Source: an uncultured Mollicutes bacterium
Lineage (GTDB): Bacteria > Bacillota_I > Bacilli_A > RFN20 > CAG-826
Assembly: GCA_900542595.1 (NCBI GenBank)
Contig: UQOB01000011.1
Coordinates: forward strand, 1-24,755
Reading direction: 5' to 3'
DNA length: 24,755 bases
The notes under the pieces are model-generated. The model was not told where the DNA came from. It worked only from the letters and a program-made list of their open reading frames with translations, and ran no database searches. Below are positions 1 through 6,424 of the stretch, piece after piece. Within the stretch, counting starts at the first letter, position 1. Each line of letters begins with the position of its first letter. Made by a program: the position numbers and the translations under genes.

Positions 1-1
1 G

Positions 2-268
2 AAGATCTATGAATTCGATCCGTTCCAAACCATCGACCAAGAAGGTGTCGGTGAACTCGTGAAAGTCGCCTTCGATCGTGGCCGGGAAACCAACGCTAAC
101 TTAACGGTTGGTGTCTGTGGTGAAACCGGTGGTGATCCCGCTTCCATCAAGTTCTACGACAAAGTCGGTCTCGATTATGTCAGCTGCTCGCCCTTCCGGG
201 TTCCGCTCGCGCGTTTAGCCGCGGCCCAAGCGAACATCTTACACGAAAGAGAAAAAGCTTCGAAATAA
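2..268 (+). CDS. ppdK: Pyruvate, phosphate dikinase, C-terminal fragment (5' end outside window)
   Basis: This is the last ~88 codons of an ORF that enters from the left edge in frame 2. PPDK interconverts pyruvate, ATP and phosphate with PEP, AMP and PPi, and in fermentative bacteria often works glycolytically. The fragment carries the family's C-terminal signature: a DPFQTIDQEGVGELV segment, then GVCGETGGDPASI with the Cys-Gly-Glu of the PEP/pyruvate-binding TIM barrel, then KVGLDYVSCSPFRVPLARLA, which is nearly invariant at the end of PPDK. The stop TAA at 266-268 is followed by a strong hairpin terminator. It is the only gene left of the origin that points toward it. The family call is secure; nothing can be said about the N-terminal nucleotide-binding domain because it lies outside the window. 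Confidence 0.95.
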   Translation, partial: KIYEFDPFQTIDQEGVGELVKVAFDRGRETNANLTVGVCGETGGDPASIKFYDKVGLDYVSCSPFRVPLARLAAAQANILHEREKASK

Positions 269-289
269 GCTTAATTAGCTAATAAAATA

Positions 290-316
290 GGAGTACCTTC
301 GGGTACTCCTTTTTTG
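290..316. terminator. Intrinsic terminator between convergent genes
   Basis: GGAGTACC (290-297), loop TTCG, GGTACTCC (302-309), then six T. The 8-bp perfect stem with a UUCG tetraloop ends the ppdK transcript. Read on the minus strand the same stem is followed by TATTTTATT, a weaker U-tract, so it may also end the leftward operon whose last stop is at 336. Confidence 0.92.
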
Positions 317-335
317 TTATAAATGTCGATGAACA

Positions 336-518
336 CTAAAATTCTTTAAGGATTAGATTTTTATATTTTCGGTATTCAAAGTCGGAAATCTGACCAGTTC
401 TATGGCCACGTTCTAAGATATCGAGAGCAATATTCTTCCTGCCCGCTTTAATCTCGTCTTCAATTTGTTCAGTTACGCTCTTTTGGGGAACTGCAGTTTT
501 CTTTTTAAAAGGCCACAT
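336..518 (-). CDS. Small hypothetical protein, last gene of the antitoxin/macrodomain operon
   Basis: A 60-aa basic, soluble-looking protein (starts MWPFKKKTAVPQK) that I do not recognise with confidence. After a Lys/Pro-rich head it looks like two amphipathic helices (about residues 17-35 and 41-58). The last ~25 residues (RTGQISDFEYRKYKNLIL) have the G-x-I-[ST]-x-x-E-[YF] pattern of SHOCT-type short C-terminal domains; that is a resemblance only. The ATG lies inside the 3' end of the macrodomain gene (14-nt overlap), with an AGAGGA Shine-Dalgarno about 8 nt upstream in that gene, so the two should be translationally coupled. Lack of a signal peptide suggests a cytoplasmic location. It is probably real because of the overlap, the SD and the operon position, but function is unknown. 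Confidence 0.55.
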   Translation of the reverse strand: MWPFKKKTAVPQKSVTEQIEDEIKAGRKNIALDILERGHRTGQISDFEYRKYKNLILKEF

Positions 519-1320
519 CTTCTTTATCCTCTAATATTTCTCTATAAACATTATGTTCTTCTTCGTTATCGGTGACGAGAATAATTATCGGGTTTTCTTT
601 AATGTCATCTTTTCCGTACATCTGGAAATATCGTTTTATCTCACTTAATGAGATGTCGACTGCTTTCTTAAGAGGAAAATTAAAACGTCCAGTCCCTAAT
701 AGCGGAATAGCGACGGTTTTAAAACCCTTTAATCTGACCCATTTAAAGACATTTTCATAACATTTATGGAGAGCGAGTATATTTTGGTTTGTTGGACGAA
801 ATCCCACATAAGGCGGAACAACATGAATAATATATTTAGCCGGTAAATTATAACCTTCTGTTAATAAGGAAAATCCAGGATTTATCGGTTGTTTTATCTT
901 CTTTTTTGCTTCGATAATTTTCCGGCGGAGTTCGAGTCCTGCTCCAAGATGGATTTTATTATCAACGCAGACTAAACCCGGTACAAAAGAGCCTTCTAAT
1001 TCTGGATCGGCTGGACAAGCGACGCAGTCGACTTCAAGACGAGTTATATCGCCTTTCCAGAGACAAACATTAGGAATCTTGGTAGCAGGTAAAGAAAAAG
1101 GAGAAACCGTTCCTTTCTCATACAAATTCTCTTGTATATATAAGTCCTGTAAATTAAAGAACTCTTCTGGCAATCTAGCTGGATTTTTTTCAATCGTTAA
1201 AAGGACGCTCAATAATGCTTTTTGGTATTTTTCACCTTTTAAAGCCTGTTTTGCGTAATATTCCCCTTCTGGATTGTCTTTCAATAAGAAAGAAATAAGC
1301 TTAGAAACAACATCTCCCAT
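505..1320 (-). CDS. Macrodomain protein of the zinc-macrodomain type with altered ligand-binding residues
   Basis: 271 aa, close to the length of the Zn-containing bacterial macrodomains (SauMacro/SpyMacro type, protein ADP-ribose hydrolases), including their helical N-terminal extension (~residues 1-85). The macrodomain starts at WKGDITRLEVD (residues 88-98), continues with FVPGLVCVDNKIH (112-124), a TEGYNLPAKYIIHVV strand (154-168), and the phosphate loop LLGTGRFNFP (207-216). Differences from the family: the usual NAAN after VDAIV reads C-P-A-D (102-105), and the His of the Zn-binding HxC pair is Leu116, with Cys118 retained. ADP-ribose hydrolysis is therefore doubtful, and a binding or changed-substrate role is possible. 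The start lies 3 nt after the antitoxin stop, with GAGGG upstream. The usual partners of this class (SirTM sirtuin, GcvH-like protein, lipoate ligase) are not here. Confidence 0.8.
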   Translation of the reverse strand: MGDVVSKLISFLLKDNPEGEYYAKQALKGEKYQKALLSVLLTIEKNPARLPEEFFNLQDLYIQENLYEKGTVSPFSLPATKIPNVCLWKGDITRLEVDCVACPADPELEGSFVPGLVCVDNKIHLGAGLELRRKIIEAKKKIKQPINPGFSLLTEGYNLPAKYIIHVVPPYVGFRPTNQNILALHKCYENVFKWVRLKGFKTVAIPLLGTGRFNFPLKKAVDISLSEIKRYFQMYGKDDIKENPIIILVTDNEEEHNVYREILEDKEDVAF

Positions 1321-1323
1321 GCT

Positions 1324-1608
1324 TTAGAAACCCTCAAAACCATCTTTAACGCTTAAAAGGCCATCAATATTGGGGTTTGCCGGCTCTTTTTCTTCAATTA
1401 CAACAGGTTTTTCAATGGGTTCTATTTTATTAACAGGAGCGGGATTGTTTATGGCCTTAAGTTCTAAAGGGATGCTGTTAGTTCTCACCACCTGCGTTAA
1501 AAACATCGTTATAGCACTAGACAAAGTAAGACCCATGCCTTTAAGAACTAGATCAGCTTGGGATTTTAAATCTTCATTCACTCTTAAATTAATAATTGCT
1601 TTCTTCAT
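1324..1608 (-). CDS. RelB/DinJ-family ribbon-helix-helix antitoxin-like protein
   Basis: 94 aa. Residues 1-50 fit the DinJ/RelB ribbon-helix-helix fold: a beta strand AIINLRV, then EDLKSQADLVLKGMGLTLSSAITMFL and the family's IPLEL at residues 47-51. E. coli DinJ has the same spacing of DEDLK, VL-GMGLT and PF-L. The remainder (52-94) is a Pro/Glu-rich, probably disordered tail (EPIEKPVVIEEKEP), longer than usual, ending in a hydrophobic DGLLSVKDGFEGF that could be the partner-binding segment. Such proteins dimerise, bind palindromic operators at their own promoter, and neutralise a RelE/YafQ-type RNase. No such toxin is adjacent; instead a macrodomain gene follows 3 nt downstream. TATATACA palindromes upstream are candidate operators. 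The family call is good; being half of a working toxin-antitoxin pair is unproven. Confidence 0.8.
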   Translation of the reverse strand: MKKAIINLRVNEDLKSQADLVLKGMGLTLSSAITMFLTQVVRTNSIPLELKAINNPAPVNKIEPIEKPVVIEEKEPANPNIDGLLSVKDGFEGF

Positions 1609-1650
1609 ATATACATTATTAACACTTTTGATAAGTCCTGTATATACATT
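1607..1650 (-). promoter_or_regulatory. Candidate autoregulatory operator repeats of the antitoxin operon
   Basis: The 10-bp palindrome TGTATATACA lies at 1639-1648, about 31 bp upstream of the antitoxin ATG. TATATACATT occurs at 1608-1617, overlapping the start codon, and again at 1641-1650: direct repeats 33 bp apart, close to three helical turns. A longer palindrome with the same core lies at 1700-1715. Ribbon-helix-helix antitoxins typically bind such short palindromes near their own promoter. The AT-rich background lowers the significance. Confidence 0.4.
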
Positions 1651-1665
1651 TTATTTACTTAAATA

Positions 1666-1690
1666 AATTAAAAAGGGGCATTTGTGCCCC
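1666..1690 (-). terminator. Intrinsic terminator after the beta-repeat protein gene
   Basis: GGGGCA (1675-1680), loop TTTG, TGCCCC (1685-1690). On the minus strand the stem is followed by TTTTTAATTT. It lies 26 nt beyond the stop of the leftward gene ending at 1716, and separates the housekeeping run from the accessory operon, implying that the latter has its own promoter. Confidence 0.85.
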
Positions 1691-1699
1691 ATTTACATA

Positions 1700-1715
1700 C
1701 TTTGTATATACAAAG
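1700..1715. repeat. 16-bp perfect palindrome CTTTGTATATACAAAG
   Basis: A perfect palindrome immediately beyond the stop codon of the beta-repeat gene. It shares the core GTATATAC with the repeat at 1639-1648. Placed between a terminator and the end of a gene, it could be a distal operator of the downstream antitoxin operon. This is inference from shared sequence only. Confidence 0.5.
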
Positions 1716-1982
1716 TTATACTTTTAACTTATCTCCGTATAGACGAATGTCGTTCCATGCATCAACTTCACCCATAAGTTTGTGAACGATGTATAGTTCA
1801 CCATTATCGTCGATATAGCCAACTTCGCGGCCCTGAATGTAGATAATGCCTTCATTATCTATTTCAGCGAATTGACGGCCTCCTACGAACAAAATAGCCC
1901 CTCCATCGTGATCGCTGCTGATATAACCTACCAGTTCATCATCGATGTATATGTTGTGGCCGAAGACATTACTCCAATCCAT
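1716..1982 (-). CDS. Small beta-repeat protein of unknown function
   Basis: 88 aa if it starts at the ATG at 1982, which has a perfect AGGAGG 7 nt upstream (1990-1995). An upstream in-frame ATG at 2003 would add 7 residues but place the SD inside the coding region, so it is rejected. The protein has about three imperfect repeats built around a hydrophobic/Gly pattern: NIYIDDELVGYIS, then IIYIQGREVGYID, then LYIVHKLMGEVD. Each looks like two short beta strands joined by an acidic D-x-x-G turn. It is acidic, with no signal peptide or membrane segment. I do not recognise a named family with confidence. The gene lies 47 nt downstream of glmU and could be read from the same transcript, ending at the terminator 1666-1690. 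Confidence 0.7.
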   Translation of the reverse strand: MDWSNVFGHNIYIDDELVGYISSDHDGGAILFVGGRQFAEIDNEGIIYIQGREVGYIDDNGELYIVHKLMGEVDAWNDIRLYGDKLKV

Positions 1983-2029
1983 CTTAGTGCCTCCTAAAGC
2001 CATATTAGCACTAGCTCAAAAAATGAAAA

Positions 2030-3421
2030 TTATTTTTTACGTGAACGGGCTTTTTCTTTAATCTTTGGGGCGTACCCTTTTAAGTTCTTTTGCTCCGCTC
2101 GAGCGACTACTAAATCATCTTTTGAAGTATTTTTCGTGACGACCGATCCAGCTGCTACAAAGGTACCATCCTCTAAGGTAACCGGAGCGATAAGAACACT
2201 GTTACAACCGATAAAGACATCGTTACCGATATTGGTCGGCCATTTGTTCACTCCATCATAGTTAGCAGTGATAGTTCCGCAGCCAATATTTACGTTAACG
2301 CCAACATTGCTATCACCTAAATAGCTTAGATGGTGACATTTGAAATTTTTACCTACTTTTGTGTTCTTTAGTTCATTAAAGTTAGAGATATGAGCGCCGC
2401 TTTCGATATGGCAATTGTTCCTCATTCTGAGGTATGGACCAAGGACGCAATCGTCTTCGATAACGCAATCAACGATGTGGGAACTGATGATTTTATTGCC
2501 ATTTCCAACCTTAGTATTTTCTAAATAAGTATCGGGTCCAATGACGTTATTTTGACCGATTTCACAGCCATTTAAGATGTGGCAACCAGCATAGATAAAG
2601 GTATCTTGACCAATCTTAACGTCTGGATTGATATAGGTGTTCTCGGGGTCTTCAATTGAGACGCCGGAAACCATGTGTTTTTTATTGATTCTGTGTTGAA
2701 GGATTTTCGCAGCGACACTTAATTGATAACGATCATTAACGCCTAATGTTTCATCGATATCTTGGACGATATAATCGCCAACTTTAAGGCCTCTCTTAAC
2801 AAAAAGCCCGATAACATCAGTTAAATAGTATTCGCCAGCCGCATTATCAGTTTTTAAGAGATGTAAACATTCAAAGAGGTTCTTATTATCGAAGATATAG
2901 ACGCCCGCGTTGACTTCTTTAATGTCTTTTTCTTTATCGGTGGTGTCTCTTTGTTCACAAATAGCGACAACTTTGCCTTTTTCTTTAACGATTCTTCCGT
3001 AACCAAAGGGGTTATCAAGAACCATCGTCATGATTGTTAAATCATTATGCGATGCCGCATGTTCTTTAAAGAGATTTTCGATCGTTTCGGTCGTTAAAAG
3101 AGGGGTATCACCGCAGCAGATGATGGTTAAACCTTCTTTTCCTTCTAAGATTGGGGCGGCCATTAAAACCGCATGTCCAGCGCCTTTTTGTTCTCTTTGC
3201 CAGACAACTTCGCAATCTTTTTCAACGATAGGTTTGCTGGTTTCTCCGCCGAAACCGATGACAGAGATTAAATGTTCAAAATTTAAAGGTTTAAGAACGT
3301 CGATGACGTACTTAACGAGGGGTTTGCCGAGGATAGGAAAAGACACTTTCGAGATATCTTCCTTGAGGCTCTTCATTCTCGAGCCCTTGCCAGCGGCTAA
3401 AATTATCGCGTATTTATTCAT
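2030..3421 (-). CDS. glmU: Bifunctional N-acetylglucosamine-1-phosphate uridyltransferase / glucosamine-1-phosphate acetyltransferase
   Basis: 463 aa, normal for GlmU (~456). It makes UDP-GlcNAc, the cytoplasmic precursor of peptidoglycan and other glycans, from glucosamine-1-phosphate, acetyl-CoA and UTP. The N-terminal pyrophosphorylase domain shows LAAGKGSRMKS at residues 8-18 and a QREQKGAGHAVLMA uridine-binding segment. The C-terminal half is a left-handed beta helix of isoleucine-rich hexapeptides; it contains KCHHLSYLGDSNVG (the catalytic His environment of the acetyltransferase) and GCGTITANYDGVNKWPT. The start ATG has AGAGG upstream and lies 9 nt after ispE. In B. subtilis glmU also lies a few genes after ispE, but with purR, yabJ and spoVG between; here those are gone. 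Confidence 0.97.
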   Translation of the reverse strand: MNKYAIILAAGKGSRMKSLKEDISKVSFPILGKPLVKYVIDVLKPLNFEHLISVIGFGGETSKPIVEKDCEVVWQREQKGAGHAVLMAAPILEGKEGLTIICCGDTPLLTTETIENLFKEHAASHNDLTIMTMVLDNPFGYGRIVKEKGKVVAICEQRDTTDKEKDIKEVNAGVYIFDNKNLFECLHLLKTDNAAGEYYLTDVIGLFVKRGLKVGDYIVQDIDETLGVNDRYQLSVAAKILQHRINKKHMVSGVSIEDPENTYINPDVKIGQDTFIYAGCHILNGCEIGQNNVIGPDTYLENTKVGNGNKIISSHIVDCVIEDDCVLGPYLRMRNNCHIESGAHISNFNELKNTKVGKNFKCHHLSYLGDSNVGVNVNIGCGTITANYDGVNKWPTNIGNDVFIGCNSVLIAPVTLEDGTFVAAGSVVTKNTSKDDLVVARAEQKNLKGYAPKIKEKARSRKK

Positions 3422-3430
3422 AAAAACCTC

Positions 3431-4306
3431 TTATAAACTTAAAGTTCGTGTGATGATGACTGTTACATCATCATTATCAATCTTTTTAGCGGCTTCTTTA
3501 AGCTTTTTTAAGTCGTTAGATAAAGCAAAGACAGTGGAACCGCTGCCGGTCATGTTCACAATCTTTAAACCAAAGTCTTTTAGTTTCTTGATGATGTCGC
3601 CGATTTCCGGCGCTAATTGAAGGGCAGGGGCGAGTAAATCGTTCCCTAAAGCCGCCGCTATTGCGTCTTCATCTCCGCTCTCTAAGGCATCAATCATCCT
3701 TTGAGCGTCGATTTCTAATTTGGGGCAACTATCTGAAAGATTGAAGACATCCACCGTATGGAGTCCTCTCTTCGGTTTAACAAGTAAACAATAGTAAGAA
3801 TTTTTAGGATAGATAGGGGTGATATTTTCCCCAATCCCTGTCACTAAGGCTGGAACGTTATAAAAGAAGAACGGAACATCCGCGCCAATCGTTTTGGCAA
3901 TTTGGAGTAATTTTTCTTGGGAAGCTTTAAGTTTTAAAAGATCATTAACCCCTCTAATTACCGCGGCAGCATTGGAAGATCCACCCCCTAAACCAGCCGC
4001 AAAAGGAATCTCTTTATGGATTTTAATATTAAAATTATCTTGAAATCCGAAGGCTTTTTGCATAGCTTTTACGGATTTTTCGCATAAATTCTCATGTAAA
4101 CTTCCTAAAGCAATATCATCCGTCGTAACAAAGGTATCTTCGGAGTTAGGGAAGAGAGAAATCTCTATCGCATCGTGCAGTTCCAAGGGGAGATTAACCA
4201 TCTCCAACTCATGGTATCCGTCGTCTCGTTTACGCACGATTTTAAGCAAGACGTTGATTTTGCAGAAGCTTTTTAAGTAAGCGGTTGTTTTCTTGAAGAA
4301 AAGCAT
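3431..4306 (-). CDS. ispE: 4-diphosphocytidyl-2-C-methyl-D-erythritol kinase
   Basis: 291 aa, a GHMP-family kinase of the MEP isoprenoid pathway that phosphorylates CDP-methylerythritol with ATP. The N-terminal FCKINVLLKIVRKRDDGYHELEM (residues 14-36) holds the substrate-binding K-I-N and D-GYHE. The ATP-binding GHMP loop is at 101-115 (PFAAGLGGGSSNAAA). The third motif NMTGSGSTVFAL lies near the C-terminus. The SD is AAGGA about 9 nt before the ATG. Its presence implies that the organism makes isopentenyl units by the MEP route. It lies 21 nt after ksgA and 9 nt before glmU in one leftward unit. Confidence 0.97.
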   Translation of the reverse strand: MLFFKKTTAYLKSFCKINVLLKIVRKRDDGYHELEMVNLPLELHDAIEISLFPNSEDTFVTTDDIALGSLHENLCEKSVKAMQKAFGFQDNFNIKIHKEIPFAAGLGGGSSNAAAVIRGVNDLLKLKASQEKLLQIAKTIGADVPFFFYNVPALVTGIGENITPIYPKNSYYCLLVKPKRGLHTVDVFNLSDSCPKLEIDAQRMIDALESGDEDAIAAALGNDLLAPALQLAPEIGDIIKKLKDFGLKIVNMTGSGSTVFALSNDLKKLKEAAKKIDNDDVTVIITRTLSL

Positions 4307-4327
4307 ATTTTTTCCTTTTCGATTTTA

Positions 4328-5140
4328 CTAGTTTGATATCGTGTTGCAATTAGAAAATAAGGTGAACAATTGTTGAGCGTTCAATTGCTCCGCTCGGGTA
4401 GTTTTTTCAATGTTACTTTCCGTTAAAACTTTATTGGCTAACTCCTTAGATAATAAACTCTCACTTAAATTAAAGAGGATAGTCTTTCTTCGATGTTTAA
4501 AGACCATTTTTAAGAATTGATAGAAGGCTTTTTTAAGGCCTAATTCTTTTGATTCTTTAGCTTTGATTAGAATAACGCTCGAACTGATATGGGGTTTAGG
4601 TGTGAAGCAATCGGGAATAGCTCTCAGAATGAGTTTAGCGTCGAAATAGTAGTTTAAAATGACGTTAAGAGGCCCGTAATCTTTATTCCCTTCTTTAGCT
4701 AAAAGCCGAGCGGCGGCCTCTTTTTGTACCATCACAACAGCTGTTTCAAGGTTATCATCTTCTAATAGGATCCGTTCCAAGAGGCTATTGGTGATGTAGT
4801 AAGGTAGATTTCCAATAATCTTACTAAAAGGTTCTAAAGGAATCTCTAAAGCGTTCCCGATAACTAATTTCATAGAAGGAATAGGGAAGTCATTTTGAAG
4901 TTTGGTGATTAAAGCTTCATCGATATCGATAGCGACACCTTTCGCTCCCTTCTCAAGAAGGAAATAGGTAAGGGAACCCGCTCCAGACCCAATCTCTAAG
5001 CTTTGATCTTCCGGTTGAATATCTAAACTATCAACTATCTTTTCCGCTAAAGAGTAATCAATTAAAAAGTTTTGCCCAACTTCTTTCTTGGCTAATAGCT
5101 TATACTCTTTAATCTTCTCAAAATACGTTTTAGCATCCAT
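4328..5140 (-). CDS. rsmA: 16S rRNA (adenine1518/1519-N6)-dimethyltransferase
   Basis: 270 aa (KsgA). It dimethylates two adjacent adenosines in the helix-45 loop of 16S rRNA late in small-subunit assembly. Visible motifs: KKEVGQNFLIDYSLAEKIV near residue 18, the SAM-binding LEIGSGAGSLTYFL (residues 49-62), acidic IDIDEA, and the catalytic GNLPYYITNSLL of adenine-N6 methyltransferases. The C-terminal helical domain includes FKHRRKTILFNL. The ATG starts immediately after the rnmV stop codon (TAG-ATG), with GAGG inside the end of rnmV, so the two are translationally coupled. The rnmV-ksgA pairing is conserved in Bacillota. Confidence 0.97.
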   Translation of the reverse strand: MDAKTYFEKIKEYKLLAKKEVGQNFLIDYSLAEKIVDSLDIQPEDQSLEIGSGAGSLTYFLLEKGAKGVAIDIDEALITKLQNDFPIPSMKLVIGNALEIPLEPFSKIIGNLPYYITNSLLERILLEDDNLETAVVMVQKEAAARLLAKEGNKDYGPLNVILNYYFDAKLILRAIPDCFTPKPHISSSVILIKAKESKELGLKKAFYQFLKMVFKHRRKTILFNLSESLLSKELANKVLTESNIEKTTRAEQLNAQQLFTLFSNCNTISN

Positions 5141-5647
5141 CTAAATATCCTCTGGCTCTACCCCTAAATATAGTAACCTCTTAACAGCGGTTTTGTTGTT
5201 AACTGTTCCGAGGCTATATTTCTTTCTCACTCTATCTTTTTCTTCATTATCGAGGCTATTCCACCTATTCAATAATAACGGATATCTTCGTAAATCCTCA
5301 TTATTATTTTCAAAAATGTAGGGTTTTAATAGAGATATTAAATATTCATCAGATGCTTCTGCTAGACCAAGTTTTCCACGTTTAACGCAATAAGTGGAAT
5401 CTAGATCAATCTTCTGAATCTGAGGAACCACTTTTTGCAGCTTTTGGAAGATCTTACTGCCCGGTTTATCCGGGTCTAATAAAGCAATTACTGGTCTTAC
5501 TTTAATAACAGCTTTTAAGTAGTTAAGTGTTTCACGTGAAACAGACAAACCATTTGTAATTATTACGCAAAAGAGGCCTATTTTTCTTAGTTTTTCTGTA
5601 TCGGTTTTACCTTCGACGATAAATAGTGGCGATGATAGCTTATTCAT
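5141..5647 (-). CDS. rnmV: Ribonuclease M5 (5S rRNA maturase)
   Basis: 168 aa, slightly shorter than B. subtilis RnmV (~186). It trims precursor 5S rRNA, on ribosomal protein L18 in Bacillus. An N-terminal TOPRIM domain shows LFIVEGKTDTEKL (residues 8-20, with the catalytic Glu12), NGLSVSRET, and the acidic ALLDPDKPGSKI (55-66) carrying the metal-binding D-x-D. The gene overlaps the end of tatD by 8 nt. Two parS palindromes are associated with it. One (5528-5543) lies within codons for V-S-R-E-T. The other (5650-5665) occupies the stretch just 5' of the ATG, where an SD would usually sit; no clear SD is seen, so initiation probably relies on coupling with tatD. Confidence 0.95.
   Translation of the reverse strand: MNKLSSPLFIVEGKTDTEKLRKIGLFCVIITNGLSVSRETLNYLKAVIKVRPVIALLDPDKPGSKIFQKLQKVVPQIQKIDLDSTYCVKRGKLGLAEASDEYLISLLKPYIFENNNEDLRRYPLLLNRWNSLDNEEKDRVRKKYSLGTVNNKTAVKRLLYLGVEPEDI
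5528..5543. other. parS: parS site 1 (ParB-binding centromere element)
   Basis: TGTTTCACGTGAAACA, a perfect 16-bp palindrome identical to the widely conserved chromosomal parS consensus. It lies inside rnmV about 6.2 kb left of the dnaA-proximal origin. It is bound by ParB (Spo0J), which loads SMC and partners ParA for origin segregation. Confidence 0.93.
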
Positions 5648-6422
5648 ATAGTTTCACGTGAAACAATTTCTCAGTATTTTGAGCAATTTGTCGAGAAATG
5701 TCGATATCGGAAGTACCTCGCAAAACTGCGATATTTTTTACGATTTCTGTAACGTACGCCGGCTCATTCCGCTTGCCTCTATAAGGTACGGGAGCGAGGT
5801 AGGGGGAATCAGTTTCACTAAGCAAACGATCAACTGGTACAAAGGCAACATTTTCTTTCGGCTCTTTGGCGTTCTTAAAAGTTGTTGGGCCATCAAAGCC
5901 GAAGTAGATATTAGGGATTTCTAAGAACCTGGTAATCATTTCTTTCGAACCGCTATAGCAGTGGAGGACTACTCCGGCTTTCGGAGGAACTCTTTTTAAT
6001 AATTCGTATGTTGGTTCAGCCGCTTCTCTCGCGTGGATGCTGATCGGTAAATTCAACTCATTAGCAAGCTTAACCTGGGCTTCAAAGAACTTCTTTTGAT
6101 TCTCATAAGCTTCTTCTTTTTTGTACCAATGAAAATCAAAACCAATCTCCCCAATCGCGATTACCTTAGGCTCTTTAGCTAATTCTCTAAGCTTATTTAA
6201 ATCATCTAAAGTAACGCCTTCTAAGTTTTCAGGATGAGCACCTATCGCGGCATATACTTCCGGATATTTATTAGCGATTTCAACAGCTTTAATGGAACTA
6301 GGGATATCCCACCCGACACATAGCATAAAGACTATGCCGGCTCTTCTTGCTCGAGCGATAACTTCATCTAAATCGTCTTGATATTGCTCATCGTTTAAGT
6401 GAAGGTGAGTATCGACAAACAT
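5640..6422 (-). CDS. tatD: TatD-family metal-dependent DNase
   Basis: 260 aa, normal for TatD/YabD amidohydrolase-fold nucleases, implicated in 3'-5' exonuclease and DNA-repair or quality-control roles. Metal ligands are visible: DTHLHL (His6, His8), GEIGFDFHW (Glu), PISIHAREA (His), VLHCYSGS (His) and LSETDSPYLAPVPYRGKRNEP (Asp in the terminal motif). It starts 2 nt after the mnmE stop with AGGA within the mnmE end, so it belongs to the same transcript. Its final codons for F-H-V-K are the second parS site. The biological substrate cannot be read from sequence. Confidence 0.95.
   Translation of the reverse strand: MFVDTHLHLNDEQYQDDLDEVIARARRAGIVFMLCVGWDIPSSIKAVEIANKYPEVYAAIGAHPENLEGVTLDDLNKLRELAKEPKVIAIGEIGFDFHWYKKEEAYENQKKFFEAQVKLANELNLPISIHAREAAEPTYELLKRVPPKAGVVLHCYSGSKEMITRFLEIPNIYFGFDGPTTFKNAKEPKENVAFVPVDRLLSETDSPYLAPVPYRGKRNEPAYVTEIVKNIAVLRGTSDIDISRQIAQNTEKLFHVKLYE
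5650..5665. other. parS: parS site 2 (one mismatch)
   Basis: AGTTTCACGTGAAACA differs from consensus only at the first base; the inner 14 bp GTTTCACGTGAAAC are a perfect palindrome. It is 122 bp from parS site 1. It encodes the end of TatD and lies 2 nt upstream of the rnmV start codon. Confidence 0.88.
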
Positions 6423-6424
6423 AA

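Noticed and set aside
1324..1608. Complete type II toxin-antitoxin locus with adjacent RNase toxin
   Set aside because: No RelE/YafQ-type ORF lies on either side; only the antitoxin half is recognisable.
1983..2003. Longer start (MALGGTK) for the beta-repeat protein
   Set aside because: The AGGAGG at 1990-1995 would lie inside the coding region; it fits the ATG at 1982 perfectly.
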